Origin: a virus
DNA length: 47,253 nucleotides
IMG/VR virus record: IMGVR_UViG_3300027754_000152
Location: 1-47,253 of that record
Reading direction: 5' to 3' (one strand)
Each line of letters starts with the position of its first letter. Position 1 is the first letter of the stretch. Shown here piece after piece: positions 1 through 7,228 of this stretch. Position numbers and translations under genes: made by a program. Under the pieces are notes generated by a model. That model did not search any database, was not told the DNA's origin, and saw only the letters and a program-made list of their open reading frames with translations.

Positions 1-224
1 ACATTTGTGTTAGCTATCCACAAAATCCCTCCGTTTGTAAGTATGATATTGTTATAATTGTATGTTGCATTTGCTGCAAGTGTAAGCGTTGTTCCATTAA
101 CAATAAGGTCAGGATACACAATAGGAGCTGGCATAGCCCCGCTCACAAACTTACCTCGCACAAACTTGTTATCCGCAAAGCAGGTAACAGTCGAGAGCAA
201 TAGAATAACAATTAATTTGTTCAT
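1..224 (-). CDS. Small secreted-type protein (N-terminal part; continues across the junction)
   Basis: The gene reads leftward from an ATG at 224 and runs off base 1 without a stop. The first 17 or so residues are a typical signal peptide (Lys, then a run of Ile/Val/Leu, ending TCFA). The remainder is rich in Asn, Thr and Gly with beta-type spacing. The start overlaps the stop of the preceding gene as ATGA. If the molecule is circular, the frame continues into the fragment at 47196-47253 and gives a protein of about 93 residues. I do not recognise a family. It is the third of three signal-peptide-bearing small proteins downstream of the capsid gene, which suggests a surface or envelope role rather than a cytoplasmic one (inference). 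Confidence 0.65.
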   Translation of the reverse strand, partial: MNKLIVILLLSTVTCFADNKFVRGKFVSGAMPAPIVYPDLIVNGTTLTLAANATYNYNNIILTNGGILWIANTN

Positions 225-799
225 AGACGCCACAGAAACACATTAGTAGGAAAGCAAGTGCCTACACCATTAGTTTGTATGCGGTATGTTGCATTAGGTG
301 AAAGCGGTATAGTGAAAGGAATCTGATTAGTGCCAGGAGTCACGCTATGATGTGCAGCAATAATGCTTAAGTTTTGTGCGACACCATTGTTGGTGTAGTA
401 AATAACTGCTCCAGCATCAAGTGTTGCTGTGCAAATGGCATACAAAGAACCCACAAGAAACGAACGCTGGTTGGCGTTTGTGTATACTGTGTTTAACACA
501 AGGTTAGTTAACCCGCCGTTAATCTGTGCCGTGTTAGTATCAATGCTAGACACATACGCACTCAACCCATTCGTAAACAACGTAACGTCAAACACGTTTG
601 TCTGACCTGTACCAGTAGCAACAAAGTTAGCCGCATACGCTGTGTTAGTCACAAGAATCCCAGCGAAGTTAGTACCACTAGTACTAGTACCTCCTCCGTT
701 AATTGCGCCACCACTACCGCCACTACCGCCAGTAATTCCACCGCCGGCAATAGCAGATAGTCCAGCTGCAAGTAAAACAATAGTGATTAAATATTTCAT
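221..799 (-). CDS. Secreted-type Gly/Thr/Asn-rich protein of the late unit
   Basis: This is a 192-residue protein with a clear N-terminal signal peptide (MKYLITIVLLAAGLSAIAG). A Gly/Ser-rich linker follows at about residues 19-40, then a Thr/Asn-rich, probably beta-sheet body. There are few charged residues and one late Cys. It starts with an ATGA-type overlap (796-799) with the gene before it and ends in another ATGA overlap with the gene after it, so the three are translationally coupled. No family is recognised. The position after the major capsid gene suggests a structural or decoration role, but a signal peptide is unusual for proteins assembled into capsids in the cytoplasm. Export to the cell surface or periplasm is an alternative. 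Confidence 0.7.
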   Translation of the reverse strand: MKYLITIVLLAAGLSAIAGGGITGGSGGSGGAINGGGTSTSGTNFAGILVTNTAYAANFVATGTGQTNVFDVTLFTNGLSAYVSSIDTNTAQINGGLTNLVLNTVYTNANQRSFLVGSLYAICTATLDAGAVIYYTNNGVAQNLSIIAAHHSVTPGTNQIPFTIPLSPNATYRIQTNGVGTCFPTNVFLWRL

Positions 800-1164
800 A
801 CACCAGTAGGTATCGGATTACCACCAGAGTTATTACGACCTTGATCATTACGATAAAGAACCGTAGTAGCAACAGTTGTGCCACCAGTAGCATAGACAGA
901 AATCCTAAGACGATGATTAGAGCAATCAAGCTGTTGATACTGCTGAAGGATTCCGTTATAGTTTACCGTTGACGCATCTTGACCGATAGCGTAATACAAA
1001 CTATTTGCACCCACGTTCTGAATATACCGATAAGCAATCTCTTGCATCTTCGGCTGAACAGTCTGGTCGGGAATGACATCAGTTGAAGTATTCGTCGCAA
1101 CAGTAATTGGAACTGCGCCAGCAGCATAGATACCACGCTCAGCAACATTAATTGTTCTAATCAT
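796..1164 (-). CDS. Small structural-type protein, unknown
   Basis: This 122-residue protein has no signal peptide, unlike both of its neighbours. The sequence is mixed alpha/beta, with a Gln/Tyr-rich centre and a C-terminal Gly/Asn/Thr-rich stretch. It resembles small decoration or head-completion proteins only in size and position. I recognise no motif. It begins 23 bases downstream of a hairpin with a T-rich tract (1187-1216), so its expression relative to the capsid gene may be reduced by partial termination. It is translationally coupled by ATGA to the next gene at 799. Confidence 0.65.
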   Translation of the reverse strand: MIRTINVAERGIYAAGAVPITVATNTSTDVIPDQTVQPKMQEIAYRYIQNVGANSLYYAIGQDASTVNYNGILQQYQQLDCSNHRLRISVYATGGTTVATTVLYRNDQGRNNSGGNPIPTGV

Positions 1165-1186
1165 AAACTTAAAATAAAATAAAGTA

Positions 1187-1216
1187 GAGAGGTTAGTCCT
1201 TTCGAACTAACCTCTC
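1187..1216 (-). terminator. Hairpin with T-rich tail, leftward (partial terminator)
   Basis: GAGAGGTTAGT (1187-1197) pairs perfectly with ACTAACCTCTC (1206-1216) around an 8-base loop. Read leftward, the stem is followed by a T-rich stretch (TACTTTATTTTATTTT). It lies between two late genes in the same direction, so I read it as an intrinsic, possibly leaky, terminator that sets the ratio of capsid-block to downstream transcripts. Confidence 0.7.
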
Positions 1217-1226
1217 CGATGTTAAC

Positions 1227-1727
1227 TTACTGAACAAACTGCACGGTCAGGGTACCTGAACCAGCAGACGTGTTCGTAGCCCAGATGCCATTCTCAAAGA
1301 TATAGCTTGTGGGGTTAATGGTTGTAGTAGTACCAACCAGCGCAGACACACTAAACCGTTGCGGATAGTTATTCGTAGTACCAGCAACAGAGTTGGTAAC
1401 GTCCACCAAATTTACGTTGGTAGCAGAATTAACAACACCAAAGTAGTTAGTCCACGTAGTGACGAGGTTAGTAGCATAACTAGTAATGTTCGTATACGCA
1501 GCATTCGTATAAGTAAACACGTTCGTCGTGCTATCATACACCACCACCGTAGCATTGCTAGACGAAGTACAATTAAACGTAACAGAAGTAACTTTGGCAT
1601 AACCACCAAACAAACTACCCATCACGTTAGTTGCAGTACTAGGAGCAACCGCGATGCTGATGCTAGCCGCACTAGAGAGGCTAACCGCAGCAATGAGACT
1701 GAACAATGAAGCAATAATCTTTTTCAT
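1227..1727 (-). CDS. Secreted-type Thr/Asn/Val-rich protein next to the capsid gene
   Basis: This is a 166-residue protein with a strong signal peptide (MKKIIASLFSLIAAVSLSSA, with an SSA-type cleavage site near residue 20). The body is very rich in Thr, Asn, Val and Ser and nearly free of charged residues, as in secreted or surface beta-proteins. It lies just after the major capsid gene, where phages often carry decoration or head-fibre proteins, and is followed by a hairpin terminator, so it is probably expressed with the capsid protein. No family is recognised. Candidate roles are a capsid decoration protein or an exported surface protein; the signal peptide favours the second (inference). 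Confidence 0.7.
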   Translation of the reverse strand: MKKIIASLFSLIAAVSLSSAASISIAVAPSTATNVMGSLFGGYAKVTSVTFNCTSSSNATVVVYDSTTNVFTYTNAAYTNITSYATNLVTTWTNYFGVVNSATNVNLVDVTNSVAGTTNNYPQRFSVSALVGTTTTINPTSYIFENGIWATNTSAGSGTLTVQFVQ

Positions 1728-1752
1728 ATATGTATTAGTTATTAGTTAAAGA

Positions 1753-3069
1753 TTAGGCAGCAATCTTGTTCGGACGTTTACGGAAGAACAGAATCGGAAA
1801 GCCATAACGACGCTCAGCAGGGAGATAACCATGCGTAGCTTCAGAGATGAACTTCAACTGTTTACCGTAGTGGTTCAAGTCGTAAGAACTATCAGCATAC
1901 TGAATCAGCACCTGATCCGTCAAACGCACTTCACCATTCCAACGCAGCGAATAGAACTTCTCAGCCGCCATGTTAGTGGAGGTGAATTCCTTCGGCGGAG
2001 GTCCGACTTTGATAGACTTACCATAATCAGCACCAAGCATCCACGCGATTTCAACTGGCGCAGAAAGGAGCGAAGTGTAGTAAGGATTCGGTTTCCACTT
2101 GTTATCCGTAGCGTCAAAGATTTCAGGCGCAATCGGAGTACCAGCAGAGTACAACACAGTAGTACCATCCGGTCCTTTCACGTCAACAGTGTTGAAGCGA
2201 ATCGGATAACGATGGAACTTAACAGTAGTAGTACCAAACAGCAAACCACGGAAGTCTTGGAACAAGAGGTTCAAGTCAAGCGGTTTGAGAGTCTGGACAT
2301 CGGGGTCAAAAGTAAAGTTCATCCACGCTTCCGTAGAAGTGATGAGAACGTATTTACCTTTCAGACCTTCATTGTCAACAGGCATATTGCGAGCAGACTC
2401 AAACGCAGGAGCAGCAAAGTCTTCTTGCAGAGCAAGAGCGGCATTGTACACGTCACGCAGAGTCAAACCCTGAGTAACACCAGCATTAGAGTTACTACCA
2501 AGAACAGTACCAGCGAGCCAACTAGCAGTCTTAGAACCCGCAGCATTATACGCAGAGTTCATCGCGCCCGTAGGTGAACCAGTAACAATACCAGTACCAG
2601 CGAGATAGATGTTCTGGGCAGCTTGCCACATCTGGGTTTCAATGAACTGGTTGTTAGAAATCGCAATCTTCTCAACAATGTCTTTGTTTGCAAACTGGAG
2701 ATAGTTCTTCCAGAAAGAGTTAAACGAAGGCAAGAAGTTGAACTGATACGACTCATAGTCGTGCATATACACGACAGCTTGTTCAATGGATTCCGTAACC
2801 TGATGAATGTCCTTGTTAGGAGCAGTCGTAATCGGGTTCGGGAAGAAGAACGCACGACCAACAGGCGAACGCTGAGGAGTCACACCACGCATGGTGTTAC
2901 CTTCATTCGGCTGCCAATCCACGTCACCGAGGAGTTGTTCAAACACGTTCCAAATAGGAAACTGTTTGACCTCGTTTTTCACGAGGTAGAACGGGAGCTT
3001 CTGAAACCTATCAGCATCTTCTACTGTAGCGTTTGCAAAAGCAGCCGGTTTATCATAATATGCAGGCAT
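1753..3069 (-). CDS. Major capsid protein (probable)
   Basis: I take the start as the ATG at 3069, giving 438 residues that begin MPAYYDKPAAF. The open frame extends upstream to 3255, but that part looks non-coding (it holds a 9-bp hairpin) and would add an atypical N-terminus. The size, the aromatic-rich soluble composition, and the place after portal and scaffold-like genes fit an HK97-fold major capsid protein. Internal stretches such as QFIETQMWQAAQN and YVLITSTEAWMNF fit capsid-type alpha/beta segments. Codon use is biased toward a restricted set, as in abundant proteins. Identity comes from position and size rather than a diagnostic motif. Confidence 0.8.
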   Translation of the reverse strand: MPAYYDKPAAFANATVEDADRFQKLPFYLVKNEVKQFPIWNVFEQLLGDVDWQPNEGNTMRGVTPQRSPVGRAFFFPNPITTAPNKDIHQVTESIEQAVVYMHDYESYQFNFLPSFNSFWKNYLQFANKDIVEKIAISNNQFIETQMWQAAQNIYLAGTGIVTGSPTGAMNSAYNAAGSKTASWLAGTVLGSNSNAGVTQGLTLRDVYNAALALQEDFAAPAFESARNMPVDNEGLKGKYVLITSTEAWMNFTFDPDVQTLKPLDLNLLFQDFRGLLFGTTTVKFHRYPIRFNTVDVKGPDGTTVLYSAGTPIAPEIFDATDNKWKPNPYYTSLLSAPVEIAWMLGADYGKSIKVGPPPKEFTSTNMAAEKFYSLRWNGEVRLTDQVLIQYADSSYDLNHYGKQLKFISEATHGYLPAERRYGFPILFFRKRPNKIAA

Positions 3070-3282
3070 ATTGCTTTTAGTTGTTAATTGGTTAATCTGA
3101 CAGTTGAACCGTGTGGATATAGTAAAGTCATATCGCAACTGTTGATGCCCTTCAACAAATAGTAGCAGTAGAATGTCATGCCCTTGACGTAGAAGCGGTA
3201 GCCAGCCCATGCTAGCTACCGCTCTATAAGCAAGTTCCGTGCCAAAAACAGACACTACTAATATCTATTGGTGGCTGTAGGT
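3070..3282 (-). promoter_or_regulatory. Leader of the capsid gene with a 9-bp hairpin
   Basis: This 213-base gap between the scaffold stop and the capsid ATG holds a perfect inverted repeat, AGCGGTAGC at 3194-3202 with GCTACCGCT at 3215-3223, separated by a 12-base loop. No T-tract follows on the leftward strand, so it is not a standard terminator. It may be an RNA-processing site, a stabiliser or a translational control element at the 5' end of a highly expressed capsid mRNA. I found no convincing promoter in it. Confidence 0.5.
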
Positions 3283-4530
3283 TTAAATATCTAAGTCATC
3301 AAATACGCTAGGTCCGCCGAATTTAGACTTGCCTACGCCACCACTAGCAGGCTTATCTACACTGCTAGGTTCTGCACGCATAGCTTCACCGCGTTTGGTT
3401 TCAGTAAGTTGATTCTGTGCTTTAAGACTACGAATTTCAGCACCATAGATTTGAAGTGCAACAAACATATTAGATGCAACATCAGCAAGAACATTGTTGC
3501 GGTGATAAGTAGGAAGAATACTAAGGAAGTCATTCTTTACATCACGAACAGTTTTCTCACCAACACCTTCAACATTAAGTCTGTGGTCAAGAATTTCAGG
3601 ATTAGATACCCATGCAAACTTTTGTGATTGCACTTGTTGAATACCTGCGCTATCTTGCTGAATGCGTTGCATATAATTCTGCTGCAATCCTTGAAGATTA
3701 CCACGAACTTGATTTGCCATCTGAGAAGCGTATTGCATACGTTGACGCACATCTTCTTCTGCCATATCAGTAGGCGGCTGAGGAGAATCATAAACAGGTT
3801 CGCCTTTAGCATTCCAACCTTTAAGCGGAGTCCAGTCTTTACCTTGCTTGATATTGATTAACTGTTGCTGCCAATACTGAGCTTCAGTTGTAGCGTAGTA
3901 AGAATCTTCCTGAACTTTCTTGTATTCAGGATCTAACTTATACGCTTCAGGGTTCTGCAAGTAAACTTCGTTTCTATACTGTTCAAGTTGCTTCTTCTCA
4001 CGCAACTGCTTAGAAGCAAAATCAAATGCAGTGTTTGACATCTGCTTGAGATGTTTAACTTCATCTTCGTTAAACCCGCTATAATCTCGGCTAGATGCAG
4101 ATGGTTTAACTTGTTCGCCAATAGTCTTCTGCACTTTTTCCGAAAGCTCCGCCTTCGGCGTAGCCTCAACAGATTCTTCAGCCTTCGGCTTATCTTGCCT
4201 TACGCCCTTCGGGTCGCTCCGCATTTCACCCTGCTTTGCAGTCTTGACAGCCTCAGGTGTACTTTGGCTAACATCACTTTTAGGAACATCAATCCCGAGT
4301 TCAACAGCTTCGTCGCTAATATCAAATGAAGCTCTTGATACATCTGATGGCACGGGCTTTACTTCATAAGGTTTGGTCGACTTAGTTCCAGGTGACGACG
4401 TGTTAGTACTAGTAATAGTACTTGATAGCGTAGCTGTCGGACTAGGACTAGCAGTTGTGGTTACTGGTGCAGGAGCGGATTCACCGCCAACATCACTTGA
4501 TGGATTTCTCAACAAACGATTTAGTTTCAT
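3283..4530 (-). CDS. Scaffold-like / capsid assembly protein
   Basis: This 415-residue protein lies between portal and major capsid genes, the usual scaffold position. Residues 1-60 are a Ser/Thr/Pro-rich low-complexity tail. About 60-150 is charged and Lys/Glu/Pro-rich. About 150-300 is strongly helical, Gln/Lys/Glu-rich and likely coiled coil. The C-terminus (about 375-415) is basic, then ends in an acidic FDDLDI-type tail. Scaffold proteins are typically helical with a charged C-terminus that binds capsid protein, so the match is good but rests on position and composition. Its start overlaps the preceding small gene by 38 bases. Confidence 0.65.
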   Translation of the reverse strand: MKLNRLLRNPSSDVGGESAPAPVTTTASPSPTATLSSTITSTNTSSPGTKSTKPYEVKPVPSDVSRASFDISDEAVELGIDVPKSDVSQSTPEAVKTAKQGEMRSDPKGVRQDKPKAEESVEATPKAELSEKVQKTIGEQVKPSASSRDYSGFNEDEVKHLKQMSNTAFDFASKQLREKKQLEQYRNEVYLQNPEAYKLDPEYKKVQEDSYYATTEAQYWQQQLINIKQGKDWTPLKGWNAKGEPVYDSPQPPTDMAEEDVRQRMQYASQMANQVRGNLQGLQQNYMQRIQQDSAGIQQVQSQKFAWVSNPEILDHRLNVEGVGEKTVRDVKNDFLSILPTYHRNNVLADVASNMFVALQIYGAEIRSLKAQNQLTETKRGEAMRAEPSSVDKPASGGVGKSKFGGPSVFDDLDI

Positions 4531-4759
4531 GTAATTGTTTCTTTATTTGTTTAACTACTTTCAACTGACCAACGTATAAACGGATTTCAAAATCAGTTGT
4601 ACTTTTGAAATTTGTAGCCTGTGCTTCAATGTGATTTTCTAGACTAACAATCAAATCATCCAGTAGTGTAAACGCGCCGATTGTAGTTGGCAGTTTACAC
4701 CACTGAACGTGTTGATTTGCAAGTATTGCTCTTGCTTCTTGTTTTCTCTGCTCGTCCAT
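4493..4759 (-). CDS. Small helical protein between portal and scaffold
   Basis: This 88-residue protein is mostly helical and rich in Lys, Gln and Glu (for example LKVVKQIKKQLHE near the C-terminus). Its ATG overlaps the portal stop codon (TAATG), and its end overlaps the scaffold-like gene start by 38 bases, so it is translationally embedded in the head operon. No family is recognised. A head-assembly helper role is inferred from position only. Confidence 0.65.
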   Translation of the reverse strand: MDEQRKQEARAILANQHVQWCKLPTTIGAFTLLDDLIVSLENHIEAQATNFKSTTDFEIRLYVGQLKVVKQIKKQLHETKSFVEKSIK

Positions 4760-6570
4760 TACTGTTGCGGTTGCTGTGGTTGCTGTTGCGGTTGCTTCTG
4801 CATCTGCTCTGCCTGTTGTGCCACTGCTTGCAACTGAGGCAACGCATTCACTTTACCTGCATCCGAAAAGAACTCAGGATGTTTAGTAAGCTGTACAATA
4901 CCCTGCATCACTTGCATCATCTGTTGCTGTTGCTGCGCTTGTGCAGACTGAGCCTGTTGTGCTTGTTGTTGCTGTGACTGCTGAAATATCTGGATATACT
5001 TCTGTGCATATTCCGGAAACATCTTAGTAAGCAAGTCACTCAAAAACGAGATGTTTGCCGGTGTATTCTGTACCACAGGCCAAGCACTCATCATCTGTTG
5101 AACCACTTGTTGACGTTCGATGACATCCGTATCTCCAGAGGGTTTGATGTTCCACTGTTCAGCATACATTTGCCTTATGTCTGGCAGAACATCTTGAATT
5201 AATCCAGATAGAATCCTAGACTGTACAATCTCAAACATACACTGGTACATCGAACGCAACGCACTAGAGAACAACACCACCTGTACTGTTGTCAACGCAC
5301 TTGCACTCTGTGTAGCCGCTGAGATTTCCGTAGCGGTTTTCCTACTGTCCTTGCGATTCTGTGCAGCAAAGTTAACCTGCGAGGTCTCTTGCATATTCAT
5401 CGTTACCAACGACTGAATAGCTGCAAGCATATCCGCACTAGGCGCATTCAACTGAAACTGTTGAATCTTCTTGTTAATCAACGCACCTGTGCGAAAGAAC
5501 ACATTTTTCTGCAACGCTTGGTCATCATTAGGGTCATCAGTATCTTTTGAGAAATACAACCCACTAGCCCTACGATGCGCGGTACAGAATGAAGATATCA
5601 AACTACTCGCTGCTTCTTGCACGTCTTCATCTAAGAACACACGACCTTTTAACTGCGATATCGTATTATTCTCACTAATTAGATACGGAAACAAGAAATA
5701 CGGATACATCGTCTCGTACGCATCTTCACTCGCCGGTTGTTTAGTAGTAGGATCAATCTGTCCTGTCAGCTTGCGTCGTCCAATAAACAACGGTCTTGGC
5801 ACTCTAAGCCAATCATCCGCTACGTCATCTTGCGCCCAAGCTACATGAACCACACCTCTAACCCTAAACATTACCTTATACACACAATACAATGACTTAT
5901 CACGCTTATCCATCACTGCGTCCGCAGAACTAGAGGTCGCCGTACGCTCACTACCAATGACTTTATCTACCTGTTCTTGACTAAAGTCCGCAGTATCTAC
6001 TAGCGTTAGCAACTTAGTTTTTGAGAAATAATACTTCCTCAACAGCATCTCGCACTCTTGCAGGTCTTTAGTATCATTAATAAACCCAAAGTCACCCATT
6101 GATATAACCTCATGCGACACCTCACCTTTCTTAGTCTGGTCAAACACTACTTCCATTATCGAATACCCATTTGCTTGAAACGAATCAATATTCGCATACA
6201 TCGGTATCTGCCAACCTTCATACCGCAATCTAGAAGTAACATCCTGTTCCAACCTATCTGGTGTTATTGACACATTAGTCCTATGCTGCAACACCACAGC
6301 CCGATTTGACTGAGTGACATATTGAATATACGAAGACTGTTCTCTACGTATATTCGAGTCAATCAAGTGCATGGGAGTATAAATCTCGTCAGGCGCAAGC
6401 CTTCCAGCTTTCCGCTCGCCTTCAATATCTATCTCCGTATAACGCAACCGACGAGAAGCAGTCGCTTTCGACTGCAACTCGCCCGCCACGTCACGTAACT
6501 CTTTTAACTTATTACGCCAGTCAGTATAATTAATACTATCTACGTAATCTACAGATGAGTCAAGTGGCAT
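4759..6570 (-). CDS. Portal protein (probable)
   Basis: This 603-residue protein has the length and order (terminase, small genes, portal, scaffold, capsid) of podovirus head-tail connector proteins. The N-terminal 60 residues are helical and charged. A central alpha/beta portion includes typical portal-like stretches (RYEGWQIPMYANIDSF; YSIMEVVFDQT). A long helical region at about 330-470 holds a segment like those preceding the portal stem. The C-terminal 100 residues are extremely Gln-rich, with three poly-Gln clusters, and probably flexible or coiled coil. The poly-Gln tail is unusual. Identification is by context and overall character. Confidence 0.75.
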   Translation of the reverse strand: MPLDSSVDYVDSINYTDWRNKLKELRDVAGELQSKATASRRLRYTEIDIEGERKAGRLAPDEIYTPMHLIDSNIRREQSSYIQYVTQSNRAVVLQHRTNVSITPDRLEQDVTSRLRYEGWQIPMYANIDSFQANGYSIMEVVFDQTKKGEVSHEVISMGDFGFINDTKDLQECEMLLRKYYFSKTKLLTLVDTADFSQEQVDKVIGSERTATSSSADAVMDKRDKSLYCVYKVMFRVRGVVHVAWAQDDVADDWLRVPRPLFIGRRKLTGQIDPTTKQPASEDAYETMYPYFLFPYLISENNTISQLKGRVFLDEDVQEAASSLISSFCTAHRRASGLYFSKDTDDPNDDQALQKNVFFRTGALINKKIQQFQLNAPSADMLAAIQSLVTMNMQETSQVNFAAQNRKDSRKTATEISAATQSASALTTVQVVLFSSALRSMYQCMFEIVQSRILSGLIQDVLPDIRQMYAEQWNIKPSGDTDVIERQQVVQQMMSAWPVVQNTPANISFLSDLLTKMFPEYAQKYIQIFQQSQQQQAQQAQSAQAQQQQQMMQVMQGIVQLTKHPEFFSDAGKVNALPQLQAVAQQAEQMQKQPQQQPQQPQQ

Positions 6571-6578
6571 AACAATTA

Positions 6579-6965
6579 TTACGACGGAAGTCCTTCTATA
6601 TCAAACGTACCGCTCCGTTCTGATTTAGTTTTAGAACTAGCAAGTTCCCGCTGCCGATCATTAATACAGTTCTGCAAGTAGTCTAACTGATGCTTAGTCG
6701 CACGATAGACCATAGAATCCGCGCTTTTCTGGAACTGCTCAGGTACTTTAACATCGCTCTCTCCATCTTCCTCACTGTGCATTTCAGTTCCCGCTTCTTC
6801 CTCTGCCATTTGCATATCATCACTTTCAGCACTTTCTTCTTCGGGCGTTTCAGCAGCTTCTTCCTCAGGAGATTGCATTTCCATGTCCATATCTTCTGAC
6901 TCATCTTTAACAGACGCGTTTGGTTTTACCAACTCATCATACATCATCTTTTTATTTTTAGCCAT
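6579..6965 (-). CDS. Highly acidic small protein
   Basis: This is a 128-residue protein. Residues 18-75 are almost entirely Glu/Asp/Ser/Met with repeated EEE and EEAE-type clusters. The last 50 residues are mixed and helical (ATKHQLDYLQNCINDRQREL). It is packed between the zinc-ribbon gene and portal in the head operon. No family is recognised. Acidic proteins of this kind can act as DNA mimics, chaperones or assembly factors, but nothing here decides between these. Confidence 0.65.
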   Translation of the reverse strand: MAKNKKMMYDELVKPNASVKDESEDMDMEMQSPEEEAAETPEEESAESDDMQMAEEEAGTEMHSEEDGESDVKVPEQFQKSADSMVYRATKHQLDYLQNCINDRQRELASSKTKSERSGTFDIEGLPS

Positions 6966-6973
6966 ATAGTTCT

Positions 6974-7228
6974 TTATTTAGATTTCGGTAGTTGACTAGC
7001 TGTGTTAGAATTAAAAACAACTGGAGGTTGCGGCTTAGCAGCTTGCGGCGGAGGCGGAGTAGCAATCGGCGGCACTACATTTTTTGGCGCAGGTTTCTTT
7101 ATCTCATGCACGCCCAGCTTTAGCATAACCTTATCCATACCACACGTACAGCTAGCTTCTTTCAACTCCGGTAGCTTCGAATCAATAACACAAACTGTAC
7201 CACACTTAACACACGTATATTTATTCAT
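6974..7228 (-). CDS. Zinc-ribbon protein with Pro-rich tail
   Basis: This 84-residue protein has an N-terminal zinc ribbon formed by CVKCGTVC (Cys at about 5, 8 and 12) and a second knuckle, CTCG, at about 27-29. A Pro/Ala-rich low-complexity tail follows (PPIATPPPPQAAKPQPP). Its start overlaps the terminase stop (ATGA at 7225-7228). It may bind nucleic acid or a partner at the packaging motor, but no function is known. Confidence 0.7.
   Translation of the reverse strand: MNKYTCVKCGTVCVIDSKLPELKEASCTCGMDKVMLKLGVHEIKKPAPKNVVPPIATPPPPQAAKPQPPVVFNSNTASQLPKSK

Noticed and set aside
3070-3255. N-terminal extension of the capsid gene
   Set aside because: It contains a hairpin, an atypical composition and no coupling. 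The ATG at 3069 gives a normal capsid start.
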